Below, in pieces: positions 7,384 through 16,722 of a DNA stretch of 19,279 nucleotides. A program made the position numbers and the translations under genes. This DNA comes from Fimenecus sp045543095. Lineage in GTDB: Bacteria; Bacillota; Clostridia; Oscillospirales; Acutalibacteraceae. The notes beneath the pieces were generated by a model. The model searched no databases, was not told where the DNA came from, and was given only the letters and a program-made list of their open reading frames with translations. Where the stretch lies: positions 1 to 19,279 of the forward strand of contig JAZQMC010000018.1 in the NCBI GenBank assembly GCA_045543095.1, in the 5' to 3' direction. The stretch's first letter is position 1, and each line of letters starts with the position of its first letter.

Positions 7384-8007
7384 TTAAAATTCGCAGAAAT
7401 TTTCTGAAATTATGGTAGAAAATACTCTGCCGTTACTTAATTCTGTGAGTTTTGCATTTATATTTTGTTGATTTTCGCTTTTAATTCTGAAAATTATTTT
7501 AACATTATCGGTAAACTCGGTATCTAAAATTACTGTTTCTTCCCGTGAAAGGAAGTCATTTAACTTGCCGTAAAAGGTATAATCGCACTCGACAGATAAG
7601 TCAAGGCAATGTGCCATTGTGATAATTTTTGCACTGTCAACACCGATTTTGGCACTGTGAGAATATGCACGGACTAAACCGCCACCGCCCAAGAGTATTC
7701 CGCCGAAATATCGAGTAACTACCACACAGACATCAACTAAATTCTCTTTTTCGAGCACATCAAGGCAGGGCACACCTGCCGTACCCTGTGGTTCGCCGTC
7801 ATCAGAATAGCGTTTCACACCGCCGTCACGCAGAATATAGGCATAGACATTATGAGTTGCATCCCAATGCTTTGCTTTGATTTCGGCAATAAAATCGTTG
7901 GCTTCTTGCACGGTTGTTACAGGCTTTGCATAGCCGATAAACCTTGAACGCTTGACGATATATTCATCACTATTAAATTCTTTTATAGTTCTGTATTCTT
8001 TTGGCAT
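7384..8007 (-). CDS. yigZ: YigZ/IMPACT family protein
   Basis: This 207-aa protein of the UPF0029 (IMPACT) family is conserved from bacteria to eukaryotes; its biochemical role in bacteria is not settled. The N-terminal domain (about 15-125) shows the family signature around YSDDGEPQGTAGVPCLDVL and VTRYFGGILLGGGGLVRAYS. The C-terminal part (about 135-205) is the ferredoxin-like domain usually attached in bacterial members. The full length matches the family. The SD AGAGAGG lies 9-10 nt before the ATG. Its upstream leader is made of the repeat copy at 8023-8060, so the native promoter may be disturbed or supplied by the repeat. The next gene, dgt, starts 93 bp downstream. Confidence 0.93.
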   Translation of the reverse strand: MPKEYRTIKEFNSDEYIVKRSRFIGYAKPVTTVQEANDFIAEIKAKHWDATHNVYAYILRDGGVKRYSDDGEPQGTAGVPCLDVLEKENLVDVCVVVTRYFGGILLGGGGLVRAYSHSAKIGVDSAKIITMAHCLDLSVECDYTFYGKLNDFLSREETVILDTEFTDNVKIIFRIKSENQQNINAKLTELSNGRVFSTIISENFCEF

Positions 8008-8022
8008 TTAAAAGACCTCTCT

Positions 8023-8224
8023 GTTATGACGGAAAAATAGCCGTTGAGAAATGTGATAAAAGCAAATTCTGTAACACACAGTAACCATTGAATAAATCGT
8101 GTTGCAATTATCAGCGAGATAGTTTTTCGTCAGAGCCGTCAAAAAACGCAGGCAATACTTTGTGTATTGGCGAGTATTTTGGACGAGTTATGACGGAAAA
8201 ATAGCCGATGAGAATTGTGATAAA
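8023..8224. repeat. Foldback intergenic element with a 38-bp direct repeat
   Basis: A 38-bp segment at 8023-8060 recurs at 8187-8224 with only two mismatches (both start GTTATGACGGAAAAATAGCC). The second copy is also the right arm of a long imperfect inverted repeat whose left arm lies at about 8101-8134 (TCAGCGAGATAGTTTTTCGTCA). The inner arms pair around 8139-8186 (CGCAGGCAATAC against GTATTGGCGAG). The whole 8101-8224 block can fold as one extended hairpin. There is no coding potential. This explains nearly all of the gap between rpmE and yigZ. It is most like a non-autonomous dispersed element (MITE- or REP-like) with a partial duplication of one end. Confidence 0.7.
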
Positions 8225-8244
8225 GATTTATGAGATGGTTACAA

Positions 8245-8279
8245 CAAAAAAACAAAAGGTGGCACAAAATTGTACCACC
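8245..8279 (-). terminator. Terminator of rpmE
   Basis: The minus strand forms GGTGGTACAA-TT-TTGTGCCACC (8258-8279), a 10-bp stem with one G-U pair, followed by TTTTGTTTTTTTG. It begins about 15 bp after the rpmE stop. Confidence 0.88.
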
Positions 8280-8293
8280 GTAATGTCGTTAAC

Positions 8294-8497
8294 TTATTTT
8301 GAGAGATTATAACGCTTGTTAAATCTGTCAACACGTCCGCCTGTATCAACAAGCTTCTGCTTACCTGTGAAGAATGGGTGGCAATTTGAGCAGATATCAA
8401 CCTTTAAATCATTTTTAGTTGAGCGAGTTTCAAATGTGGCACCGCAAGCACACTTAACTGTTACTGTTTTATACTCTGGATGGAGTCCCTGTTTCAT
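8294..8497 (-). CDS. rpmE: 50S ribosomal protein L31 (zinc-binding type)
   Basis: This 67-aa L31 bridges the large and small ribosomal subunits near the central protuberance. It starts MKQGLHPEYKTV and contains four cysteines placed as in zinc-binding L31 (C16, C18, C36, C39), followed by HPFFTGKQKLVDTGGRVDRFNKRY. The presence of all four cysteines marks the C+ form, whose expression elsewhere falls under zinc starvation in favour of C- paralogues. The ATG at 8497 is preferred to the in-frame GTG at 8509, because the L31 N-terminus is invariant there and the SD (GAGGTG) would overlap the GTG. It is a single-gene unit with promoter 8542-8570 and terminator 8245-8279. Confidence 0.98.
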   Translation of the reverse strand: MKQGLHPEYKTVTVKCACGATFETRSTKNDLKVDICSNCHPFFTGKQKLVDTGGRVDRFNKRYNLSK

Positions 8498-8541
8498 GAC
8501 AATTGTCACCTCTTTCAGTACTTGTTTTCATTAGCCTAATG

Positions 8542-8570
8542 ATTTTAGCACAAGAATATACAAAAATCAA
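8542..8570 (-). promoter_or_regulatory. rpmE promoter, TTGATT-N17-TAAAAT
   Basis: The minus strand reads -35 TTGATT (complement at 8565-8570), a 17-bp spacer and -10 TAAAAT (complement at 8542-8547); the start would be near 8536. The -35 lies only about 8 bp after the addA stop, and no terminator separates the two, so read-through from addA into rpmE is possible. Confidence 0.72.
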
Positions 8571-8578
8571 GTGTTTTT

Positions 8579-11500
8579 TTAAAGTTTTACAGAAATTTCT
8601 TTTGAGAGGCTGAACGAATACAAAGTTACATTAACATTCTCAAGCCCAAAGCACTCCTCCGCCGCTTTTTTATAGACGGACATCTGACCGCGGTATCTCT
8701 CAATAAGTTCATCTGCACTTGATACTCTATCAGTTTTATAGTCGATAATTTCGCCGCAATTCCCGTTGATTAAAAGTGCATCAATTACACCCTGAACAAC
8801 GGCTTTTTCGTCGCTCGAGGGCAAATCGGGATTAATTTCGTTAACGGGAATATTCATTGTGAATTCTTGCTCGCGAAGAAATTTTTCTGCACTGCATATT
8901 CTGTTGTACAAATTACTTGAGAAGAAATCTTTAAGTGAATTCAGCTTTAAAGCGTCAGCCTCTTTTTGAGTAAAAATATTATTTTCTACAAGATGGTTGA
9001 TTTCACCTGTTAAATCTTCGGCAGCACGACTAAAATCGCACACCTCCATAAATCTATGATTTATTGTACCTCTTTGTGCGGGAGTTAATTCCCCTGCCCC
9101 TGAAAATGTGGGATTTTCGGTAGCGAGGTATTGAAGGCTATCTTCTTTATTCATTGAAGAAGCAGCGTACTTAACAGGAATGTCGGAGAATGATGAGAAT
9201 GGGTATTGGTAAGAGAGTTTTTTTGTAACTTCTTTCACCATTTGCTCATCACTTTCGTTTTTTTCAATTTCTTTGTCTACAAGAATTTCGGGTTCATTAT
9301 TCTCAAATATTCCAAACTCAATATTGGGGCTGTCAGTTCTCTTACTGCAGTTCAGCATATTGCTGAAATTCATTGACGGATGTTGCATCATTGCAAGCAA
9401 CAACCACTGCATAAAGCTTGAACACATAGAAATCGGCACTGCAGGTTCTGTAAAATTACTGTAGAAATTATAGTAAAGTTCAGTAATTTTCTTTTCACAA
9501 TTATGAAGAGAACCCACAATATAAAGTTTTTCTTCAGCACGAGTCATTGCAACATAGAGAACACGAATTTGCTCTGCAGTTTCTTCTTGTGCTTCATAGA
9601 GTTTAATTGCATTGACGGGCAAGGTTGGGAAATCCTTATGAAGTTCGGGAAAATATCTTGCCGTACCGACACCGAGATTTCTGTTGATTTTCACCTTATT
9701 GAAATCCATCCCCCCGCCTGAAGCACTGCAATTAGCAAGGAACACCACGGGGAATTCAAGACCCTTACTTTTATGAATAGACATTATGCGGACAACATCA
9801 TCGTTTTCTGAAATCTCGTTAGCACCCTCTAAATCCTTATTATTTTTACGGATTTTTTCAAGATAACGGATAAAGCCAGAAAGTCCCGAACCGCCGTTCG
9901 CTTCATAGTTTTCGGCATAGTTTATGAGAAGTTCTAAATTCAGCACTCTTTTTTCGCCGTTTTCCATTGCACCTACAATACTATTATAAGAAGTGATTTC
10001 AAGAACACGACGAATTAGACTGCCCACGTCCATTGTAACAGACAAAGTACGAAGTAATGACAATAAATCTAAAAAGTCTTTTACCTTTTGGTCTTTTTCA
10101 TATTGATTTTTGATAGCGGTGTACAAATTGCCTTTTCGCTGTTCGTAGCGGTATTTTGCCAAATCGTCCTCGGTGAACGGACACAAGGGCGAAAGCATTA
10201 CTGAAAGCAAGGGCACATCTTGAACCGGATTGTCAATTACCTGAAGCATTGAGAACATTGTTACGATTTCACGACTTTCGAAAAATCCGCCCTGTTTTTG
10301 AAAATGTGCGGGAATACCCATCTTAATAAGTTCTCTCGAAATAATGGGTGCCTGCTCTTTTACCGCACGCATAAGAATACATATATCGCTATATTTTATG
10401 GGGCGTTCTTCACCTTTTTTGCCTACAAGAGTTCCCGACGAAACAAGTTGATTTATCACATTGCCGATATGACGAGCCTCGGCAACCAAATCTGTACCGT
10501 GAGTTTTATCGGTTTCGATAACGTGAAGAAAAACATCGGCAGAATTTTCACAGTTATAATTACCGCCAAAGGCTAATTGTTCACCATTTTTATAATCTAT
10601 CCCACAGGATTTTTTTGTCATAAGAAAATCGAAGAAAAAGTTTATGCCCTGCAAAACACCTTCTTTACTTCTGAAATTTTTATCAAGGTTTATTGTTGCG
10701 GGATAATTATCACCTTTATATTCTTCAAAACTATCTTTATAGCCCATAAAGATTTCGGGCATTGCCTGACGAAAACGGTAAATACTTTGTTTGACATCGC
10801 CAACCATAAATTTATTCTGATTGTTATTTGAAATAACCGCGAACAAAGTATCCTGTGCCTCGTTTGTATCCTGAAACTCGTCTATAAGAATTTCTGCAAA
10901 ATTATCGGATAATTCCTCTGCGAGCACAGTTTTTTCATAAGTGCCGTCCTCTTTAAATTCAACCAGTATTTTCAACGCAAGGTGAAGAATATCGGAAAAA
11001 TAATATGCATTATTCTCTTTTTTACGCTCACCCAAAAGCACAAAAAATCTTGTTACGCATTTTTTGAGAATTGCCATAACAGGACGAAGATACTCAACAT
11101 CTTCTTGAAATTCAGCTTCGGTGCAAATAAGAAGATTTTCGATTGCGGACAAATACTTTTTAATGCCGTCGCGTCTGCCCTTGATTTCTTCGTAGTAACA
11201 ATCTTTTTCTTCTTTTGGTACTCTCGGGAATGTGCTGAATTTAAGTGAATGCACCAAAAATCTGATTTCATCCCATTTTTCAGGGTTATTCTTAATCAAT
11301 TCAAGAATATAATCTACAGATGTGATTATGGGGGTTAAATCATTCGTAACAGCACCGAGAAGATTACTGTTTTCGGGGGCATCGTCAATTATATCGGTTG
11401 CTTTGATTTTTACATATTCCAAAATTTCAGCAAGGCGGTTCAATGAGAATTTGCCCCACTTTGTTTCGTGAATCGGCAAATCTTCAAAATAGTCAAGAAA

Positions 11501-12085
11501 AGCAGTTTCAATCCAATTAAGCGGGTTTTGTGACGCCATTGCAAAATCGTAGAGTGTAAGAATAGAATTAATAAGATTCTCGTCGTTTCTGCCATTGGTA
11601 AAAAGGCGAAGAAAATCTTCGGTTTCTTCTTTTGGCAGACTGTAAAGCTCTTCCAAAACCTCGTTTATGACCTCATGCTTTAACATATCGTGCTGGATAT
11701 CTGAAAGCATTGTGTAATCGGGGGCTACATCTGCTTTTTCAAAGTTCTCTTTAACAAGCTTACCGCAAAAACTATCCATTGTGGTAATCTGTGCGTTGGG
11801 CAGATACATTTTTTGCCTTTTAAGATACTGATTTTTCGGTTGCTCGCAAATCATTTCAGAAAGACGCTTTGAAATTCGTTCTTTCATTTCTGCTGCTGCA
11901 GCTTTTGTAAAAGTTACTATAAGGAGTTTTTCAATATCAACAGGATTTTCGCCATCTGTAATTCTCTCTATTACACGTTCAACGAGGACAGCAGTTTTAC
12001 CCGAACCTGCAGCGGCAGAAACAAGCACTGTGCCGTTTCGTGCTTCAATAGCCTGCTTTTGTGCTGTTGTCCATTGTCTTGCCAT
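8579..12085 (-). CDS. addA: ATP-dependent helicase/nuclease subunit A
   Basis: This 1168-aa catalytic subunit of AddAB, the Firmicutes counterpart of RecBCD, processes double-strand breaks into 3' tails for RecA. UvrD-type superfamily-1 helicase motifs are in order: Q-motif/TTAQKQAIEARNG, Walker A SAAAGSGKTA (K30), motif Ia region TFTKAAAAEMKER, Walker B ILIDEFQDTNEAQ, GDVKQSIYRFR, SIHKSKGLEFPVVFLAN and VLYVAMTRAEEKLYIVGS. The C-terminal RecB-type nuclease shows GVIDALL and EIIDYKTD, then QMSVYKKA. Length is close to the family norm and no break is seen. The ATG at 12085 is preferred to the in-frame GTG at 12094, which directly abuts the AAGGAG SD. It overlaps the addB 3' end by 41 nt, indicating coupled synthesis of the heterodimer. 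It is the last gene of the operon. Confidence 0.98.
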   Translation of the reverse strand: MARQWTTAQKQAIEARNGTVLVSAAAGSGKTAVLVERVIERITDGENPVDIEKLLIVTFTKAAAAEMKERISKRLSEMICEQPKNQYLKRQKMYLPNAQITTMDSFCGKLVKENFEKADVAPDYTMLSDIQHDMLKHEVINEVLEELYSLPKEETEDFLRLFTNGRNDENLINSILTLYDFAMASQNPLNWIETAFLDYFEDLPIHETKWGKFSLNRLAEILEYVKIKATDIIDDAPENSNLLGAVTNDLTPIITSVDYILELIKNNPEKWDEIRFLVHSLKFSTFPRVPKEEKDCYYEEIKGRRDGIKKYLSAIENLLICTEAEFQEDVEYLRPVMAILKKCVTRFFVLLGERKKENNAYYFSDILHLALKILVEFKEDGTYEKTVLAEELSDNFAEILIDEFQDTNEAQDTLFAVISNNNQNKFMVGDVKQSIYRFRQAMPEIFMGYKDSFEEYKGDNYPATINLDKNFRSKEGVLQGINFFFDFLMTKKSCGIDYKNGEQLAFGGNYNCENSADVFLHVIETDKTHGTDLVAEARHIGNVINQLVSSGTLVGKKGEERPIKYSDICILMRAVKEQAPIISRELIKMGIPAHFQKQGGFFESREIVTMFSMLQVIDNPVQDVPLLSVMLSPLCPFTEDDLAKYRYEQRKGNLYTAIKNQYEKDQKVKDFLDLLSLLRTLSVTMDVGSLIRRVLEITSYNSIVGAMENGEKRVLNLELLINYAENYEANGGSGLSGFIRYLEKIRKNNKDLEGANEISENDDVVRIMSIHKSKGLEFPVVFLANCSASGGGMDFNKVKINRNLGVGTARYFPELHKDFPTLPVNAIKLYEAQEETAEQIRVLYVAMTRAEEKLYIVGSLHNCEKKITELYYNFYSNFTEPAVPISMCSSFMQWLLLAMMQHPSMNFSNMLNCSKRTDSPNIEFGIFENNEPEILVDKEIEKNESDEQMVKEVTKKLSYQYPFSSFSDIPVKYAASSMNKEDSLQYLATENPTFSGAGELTPAQRGTINHRFMEVCDFSRAAEDLTGEINHLVENNIFTQKEADALKLNSLKDFFSSNLYNRICSAEKFLREQEFTMNIPVNEINPDLPSSDEKAVVQGVIDALLINGNCGEIIDYKTDRVSSADELIERYRGQMSVYKKAAEECFGLENVNVTLYSFSLSKEISVKL

Positions 12086-15000
12086 CGTCCTCACTCCTTA
12101 ACATTTGTATTGCCTCGTCAAATGACGGTACCGTGATTTCTTTTACAGCGTTATCTTCTTCACGCTTACACACATCTTTATATTTGCACCGAGTGCATCC
12201 GTCTTCAACTGGAAGTGCAGAGATATTGCCTGCTTGCAACTCCTCTGCCATATTTTTAATTGAATTGTTAACTCGCTCTTTCAAATTAGTTAACGCCTGC
12301 AAAGATATTAAATTACCCTTTAATGCACCGTTTTTATCAAGAGATACGGGGATAAACAAGCCTTCACAATCTTTTTCCATAGCATTGACAACATCAATAT
12401 TATTAAGCACCATACCGTGCATTCTTAGTTCTTTAAGTGATGTCATTTCAGATGTGTGCACATCTGTATCCCTTGTAATTTTACTTGAAGATACTCTCGG
12501 ACTTTTTGCCTGAAAATAAAGCACACCTGCGGGGATAACATTTTTATAATACTCCCCGCCATTCTGCCAGATTGCAAAAAGGTAAATGAGCATCTGCATA
12601 TTAAGGCCCGAAAAAACCTCGCCAAGCTTAAACTCTTTTCCGCCTGTTTTATAATCGATTACGCGGACAAAGGTATTATCTTCGGTTGTATAAGTATCAA
12701 CGCGGTCGATACTACCCACAATTTTTACTGTTCCGCCGTTTTCAAGGGGAATTGCATAGGGCGGAATTTCACCGTCGTTATTGATTTTCAGCTCAAAATC
12801 GGCAGGTGTAAATTCGCATTGTGAAAACTCTTGGATAAGGTGCAGAACAACCTTATATGCACTTTCTTTAAGCAATTCGACAGTTCTTAAAAATGAATTT
12901 GCTTTATTTTCATAACCGCCCATATTGTCGTTTATAAACTCATCAATAATCACATTTATTTTTTCTTTGATTAGGACATTATCTATTACCTTTAATGTAC
13001 CTTTTGGATTTTGTTTCAGAAAGACCTCTAAAACGTGGTGTATGAGAGTACCTGAAAGTGCCGCATCAACCTCGGCTTCTTTTCGCGGTTGTGCTTTGAG
13101 TCCGTATTCGCAGAAATACTCGAATGGGCAATTATAGAATTTTTCAATATTAGTAGCAGAAAGATACATTTCTTTTCCAAAAAACTTGGTTGCAAGGTCA
13201 GTATCAGTAATTTTAAAATCCTTTTTCTCTGCTTTTTCCAATTTATAGAGTTCGTTTTCACCGTTATTCTCTTTAAAATACTGCTTTAAGGTTTCGCCAA
13301 GTACAGAACCGTTAACGCTCTCACCCGCCATTATTGAAAATGCAGAATTTCGGCTTTCAATTAAATCAAACTTTGAAATTTCTTCTCTTACATTACATTT
13401 TGGACACAGTTTTAAAACCTCACTTACCAATTCAGAGGGGGTAAGTGAAGAAGAATCACTGCTCACGGCAGAATATGTTAGATACAGTTTATCAGTTGAA
13501 AGAGTAGCCGCGTGATATGCTATAAAGGTTTCACTGACACTGTTATATTCAAGGTTGCTGATTATGGGAAGTCCGCGGGTTATAAGCTCGCAACGCTCGG
13601 TGTCATTGAAAAGGACACCAGATGAGCTTTCACCGGGGAACACACCTGTATTTGTACCCGCAAGAAACACAACCTTTGGTGCAGAGGCACGAATTCTGTC
13701 CGCCCCGCCTATAATAACCTCGTCCATACCGTTGGGGATTACGCCCACGTTTTTTGAGGCAACAAGAATACCGAAAAGCTCTGAATATCTTTCAATTGAT
13801 ACTGTAGCTTTGCCGATGGCAAAATAAAGGCTATCAAGAATTTCGGTGAGCATTCGCCAAATTCTGCCTTGCTCAAGTGCTAAATCAACCTCACCGCTAT
13901 TTTTCAAGAATTCGGTAAAGGTTTTAAGATTATCGTCTATATGGGCATTTCTTAAAAATGCGAACAATTCTCTTGAGATAGTTTCACCGTCAGAATTTTT
14001 AATTTTGTTTTTAAGAGATAAAACAGGTCCGACTATTCTTTCGCGAAGTGAATTTATTTTCAAAAGCGTTTCTCTTGAATAATCACATAATTCTTCACCA
14101 AAGCCTTTGGGATTATCAGTCCATTCATTTTTCCACATTGACGGACGAATACGCCACATAAGGCAATAATCCTCTAAAAGAGCGATTTCTTCAACACTAA
14201 AGCCATAAAGTTGGGTTTTCAAAAGGCGAAGCACTGTTTCGCTTTCAAAGCCCTTTGTAAGAATATCTAAAAGACATTTAACAAACACGATAAGCGGTTG
14301 AGTGTTTACGGGCTGACGATTATCGTGGAAACAATTTATATCATATTTCCTGAAGGCAGATGCCAAATCCTTTTTATAGCTTTCTTCGTTGCGTACAATC
14401 ACAGCAATATCACGATAACGAAGATTTTCGGTTCTTATTAGCTTTTTGATTTCGGCGGCAATCACCTGACATTCCTCGGTTTTTGTTCTGCAAGGAATTA
14501 CGGTAATTGCATCTGCTTCATTTTCATAAACCGCACCATTTGACGCGAAAATATTTTCTTCAAGAAAATTAAGCTCGTCTTTTTTAAATTCTTTTTTTGC
14601 ATATAAAACTTTTTCGGGTGCGATTTTAACATTTATTTTGTTTGCGATTGCTTTAAGCTTTTTGATTTCACAATTCGCATTATAGAAAAGTTCATATCTA
14701 TCGTTATCTTTTGATGTATCGCAACAGAAGGTCACATACACATCATCTGCCTGACGAAGAATTTGCTCGATTACATTATACTCTTGACCTGAAAAACCTG
14801 AAAAAGCATCTAAAAATACGATTTTATCTTGGAAATAGTCAACCTCTTGGAGCAATTCGGTGAGCATATCAAGATAATCACAGCTATCGCAGAAATTTTG
14901 CGACAAAAGTGCATCGTAACAACTGAAAATCATTGAAAGCTCATTAAGTTTGCTTGCAAACGAGGATTTACCCACAAGCTTTGCGAATTCGCCCAACTGC

Positions 15001-15404
15001 TCGTTTGTAATTGAGCATTTTTTGATTTCACGATGAAAATCAAGGATTTCATTTATAAGTTGCGGAAATCTTTTATAACGGTTAAAAACTGTAAGATTAT
15101 CTTCAAGAGTTTCAATTGCAAGACTCATAAGCACCGCACGAGTGCCGTCGTCAGCAGTTTTTTTTGTAAGTTTGCCGTAATCGGACAAAAGCCTTTCACT
15201 GAGTCGCGAAAAGCTTAACACTTCAACATTATTAATTTTTTCATTGCCGAGAAGCGTGAGCATTGCTCTTTCGGTTTCAAAAGAAAACTGCTCGGGAACT
15301 ATTATTACGGCTTTGCCTTTTACTTCACTTGCGATTTCTTTTGCATATTCGCGAATATATCGGGTTTTTCCGCTACCTGTTCGCCCTGTAATAATGTTGA
15401 GCAT
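12045..15404 (-). CDS. addB: ATP-dependent helicase/nuclease subunit B
   Basis: This 1119-aa partner of AddA contributes the second nuclease and Chi recognition. It opens with a P-loop (ITGRTGSGKTRYIREYAKEI, K13), followed by a helicase-like region lacking full catalytic motifs. The C-terminal RecB-type nuclease has GSIDRVDTY and VRVIDYKTGGKEF. The family's Fe-S cluster cysteines are present: one in FYNCPFEYF, preceding the nuclease, and three in CTRCKYKDVC near the C-terminus (C-x2-C-x5-C). A complete AddB of normal length. The SD AAAAGGGG lies about 9 nt before the ATG, and the GH27 gene ends 15 bp upstream, so it is read as part of the same transcript. Only the addB-addA order is typical; the two upstream genes are not usual partners. 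Confidence 0.98.
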   Translation of the reverse strand: MLNIITGRTGSGKTRYIREYAKEIASEVKGKAVIIVPEQFSFETERAMLTLLGNEKINNVEVLSFSRLSERLLSDYGKLTKKTADDGTRAVLMSLAIETLEDNLTVFNRYKRFPQLINEILDFHREIKKCSITNEQLGEFAKLVGKSSFASKLNELSMIFSCYDALLSQNFCDSCDYLDMLTELLQEVDYFQDKIVFLDAFSGFSGQEYNVIEQILRQADDVYVTFCCDTSKDNDRYELFYNANCEIKKLKAIANKINVKIAPEKVLYAKKEFKKDELNFLEENIFASNGAVYENEADAITVIPCRTKTEECQVIAAEIKKLIRTENLRYRDIAVIVRNEESYKKDLASAFRKYDINCFHDNRQPVNTQPLIVFVKCLLDILTKGFESETVLRLLKTQLYGFSVEEIALLEDYCLMWRIRPSMWKNEWTDNPKGFGEELCDYSRETLLKINSLRERIVGPVLSLKNKIKNSDGETISRELFAFLRNAHIDDNLKTFTEFLKNSGEVDLALEQGRIWRMLTEILDSLYFAIGKATVSIERYSELFGILVASKNVGVIPNGMDEVIIGGADRIRASAPKVVFLAGTNTGVFPGESSSGVLFNDTERCELITRGLPIISNLEYNSVSETFIAYHAATLSTDKLYLTYSAVSSDSSSLTPSELVSEVLKLCPKCNVREEISKFDLIESRNSAFSIMAGESVNGSVLGETLKQYFKENNGENELYKLEKAEKKDFKITDTDLATKFFGKEMYLSATNIEKFYNCPFEYFCEYGLKAQPRKEAEVDAALSGTLIHHVLEVFLKQNPKGTLKVIDNVLIKEKINVIIDEFINDNMGGYENKANSFLRTVELLKESAYKVVLHLIQEFSQCEFTPADFELKINNDGEIPPYAIPLENGGTVKIVGSIDRVDTYTTEDNTFVRVIDYKTGGKEFKLGEVFSGLNMQMLIYLFAIWQNGGEYYKNVIPAGVLYFQAKSPRVSSSKITRDTDVHTSEMTSLKELRMHGMVLNNIDVVNAMEKDCEGLFIPVSLDKNGALKGNLISLQALTNLKERVNNSIKNMAEELQAGNISALPVEDGCTRCKYKDVCKREEDNAVKEITVPSFDEAIQMLRSEDDGKTMDNSTKAGY

Positions 15405-15419
15405 CTTTTTTTGCCCCTT

Positions 15420-16712
15420 TTACTTTAATTTGAATAGTTTAGCACCGTGGGAATTAACTGTACAAGTGATTTTATCTTTAATATTGCAAACATCTTTCTT
15501 TGCCCACAAATCACGGAGAGTGTATTCCCCTGCTAAGTTATATTTTGTTAGGTCAACTGTGATTTCTTTCTCGTTTTCGGACACATTGAAAACTGCAATC
15601 AAAGGTTTATTATCAGAAGAAACTGCTGACCAGATTATTATATCTTCGTCACGATAAATCTGTTTACCGTCGTGAGAATGTTGGTTGACATCAAGCACTT
15701 CTTCATTAGTCATAAGTGAAAGTGTCCACTCGTCATTATTTCGCATTTCGCCACCAAACATAAGCGGTGAACGGAAAATTGACCACAATGTCATCAATGT
15801 AATCTGCTCGTCCTTTGTGAACTGTGTGTATCTGTCCTGCGGACCATGACAAGAGCCGTTGCGTGAAATGTTACCGAGTGGTAACATATCGCAATCGGGC
15901 CAACAACCCTCTTTTACGAAAGGTGCCCATTTCTCACACTTTTCAAACATTTCGTAGAGTTTACCCCACCAGTCCCAGAAATCGCCTGTAAGACGCCACA
16001 TATTAGCGTATTCGCATAAGTGGTCGGCAACGGACAATTCAGCAGGTCCCGGAGAAAGACTTAAAACAATATCTCTGCCTGTTTTGTCAATGGCTTTTCT
16101 AATCATTTCAACTTCTTCTCGTGCAGAATATGGGTTGTCCCATTTGCGAAATTCTGTAACGCAGATGTCATCTACTTTAACAAAGTCAATGCCCCAATTT
16201 GCGTACATATCGAAAATACTGTCATAATAAGCCTGTGCACCCTCGCAAGTGTACATACCATACATATCCGTATTCCAAGGACAAACAGAGAAATGATGAA
16301 CTACCTGACGGGCGGTTTTGTCGCTATTTAAAATAGGTGTATTCTGATGCACTGCCTGACGAGGAATACCACGCATAATATGTATGCCGAATTTAAGCCC
16401 CATAGCGTGAATTTTGTCAGCAATAGCTTTAAATCCGACACCGTTTGCAGATGACGGAAAACGATTAACTGCGGGGATAAGACGGGAATACTCATCCATA
16501 CAAAGTTCTGTGAAATTATTATAATCGTTATTTTTTGCCTTTGGCTCATACCATTGAATGTCGCAGACAACATACTGCCAACCATAATCTTTAAGGTGTT
16601 TTGCCATATATTCTGCATTGCCTAAAAGTTGCTCTTCATTTACAGCAGCACCGTAACAATCCCAACTGTTCCAACCCATAGGGGGAGTTTTTGCATACTT
16701 ATTTTTATCCAT
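15420..16712 (-). CDS. GH27-family glycoside hydrolase (alpha-galactosidase-like)
   Basis: This 430-aa TIM-barrel glycosidase of clan GH-D/family 27 most likely cleaves terminal alpha-galactosides. The start is TPPMGWNSWDCYG (9-21), the usual GH27 opening. The predicted nucleophile is D181 in FVKVDDI, and the acid/base is D244 in WRLTGDFWDW. A C-terminal beta domain follows from about residue 345, ending AKLFKLK. The region VVCDIQWYEP (48-57) differs from the DDGW/DDCW found in classical alpha-galactosidases, so substrate could differ (alpha-GalNAc, beta-L-arabinopyranoside or another GH27 substrate). No signal peptide: it should act in the cytoplasm on imported oligosaccharides. ATG at 16712 with SD GAGGTG is preferred over the in-frame GTG at 16721, which lies in the SD. 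It lies 10 nt after the small protein gene and 15 nt before addB; no sugar transporter is adjacent. Confidence 0.88.
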   Translation of the reverse strand: MDKNKYAKTPPMGWNSWDCYGAAVNEEQLLGNAEYMAKHLKDYGWQYVVCDIQWYEPKAKNNDYNNFTELCMDEYSRLIPAVNRFPSSANGVGFKAIADKIHAMGLKFGIHIMRGIPRQAVHQNTPILNSDKTARQVVHHFSVCPWNTDMYGMYTCEGAQAYYDSIFDMYANWGIDFVKVDDICVTEFRKWDNPYSAREEVEMIRKAIDKTGRDIVLSLSPGPAELSVADHLCEYANMWRLTGDFWDWWGKLYEMFEKCEKWAPFVKEGCWPDCDMLPLGNISRNGSCHGPQDRYTQFTKDEQITLMTLWSIFRSPLMFGGEMRNNDEWTLSLMTNEEVLDVNQHSHDGKQIYRDEDIIIWSAVSSDNKPLIAVFNVSENEKEITVDLTKYNLAGEYTLRDLWAKKDVCNIKDKITCTVNSHGAKLFKLK

Positions 16713-16722
16713 AATAATCACC

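Noticed and set aside
8579..15404. addAB as part of a phage-defence or restriction island
   Set aside because: Both subunits are complete housekeeping recombination proteins, and no restriction, toxin or other defence gene is nearby.
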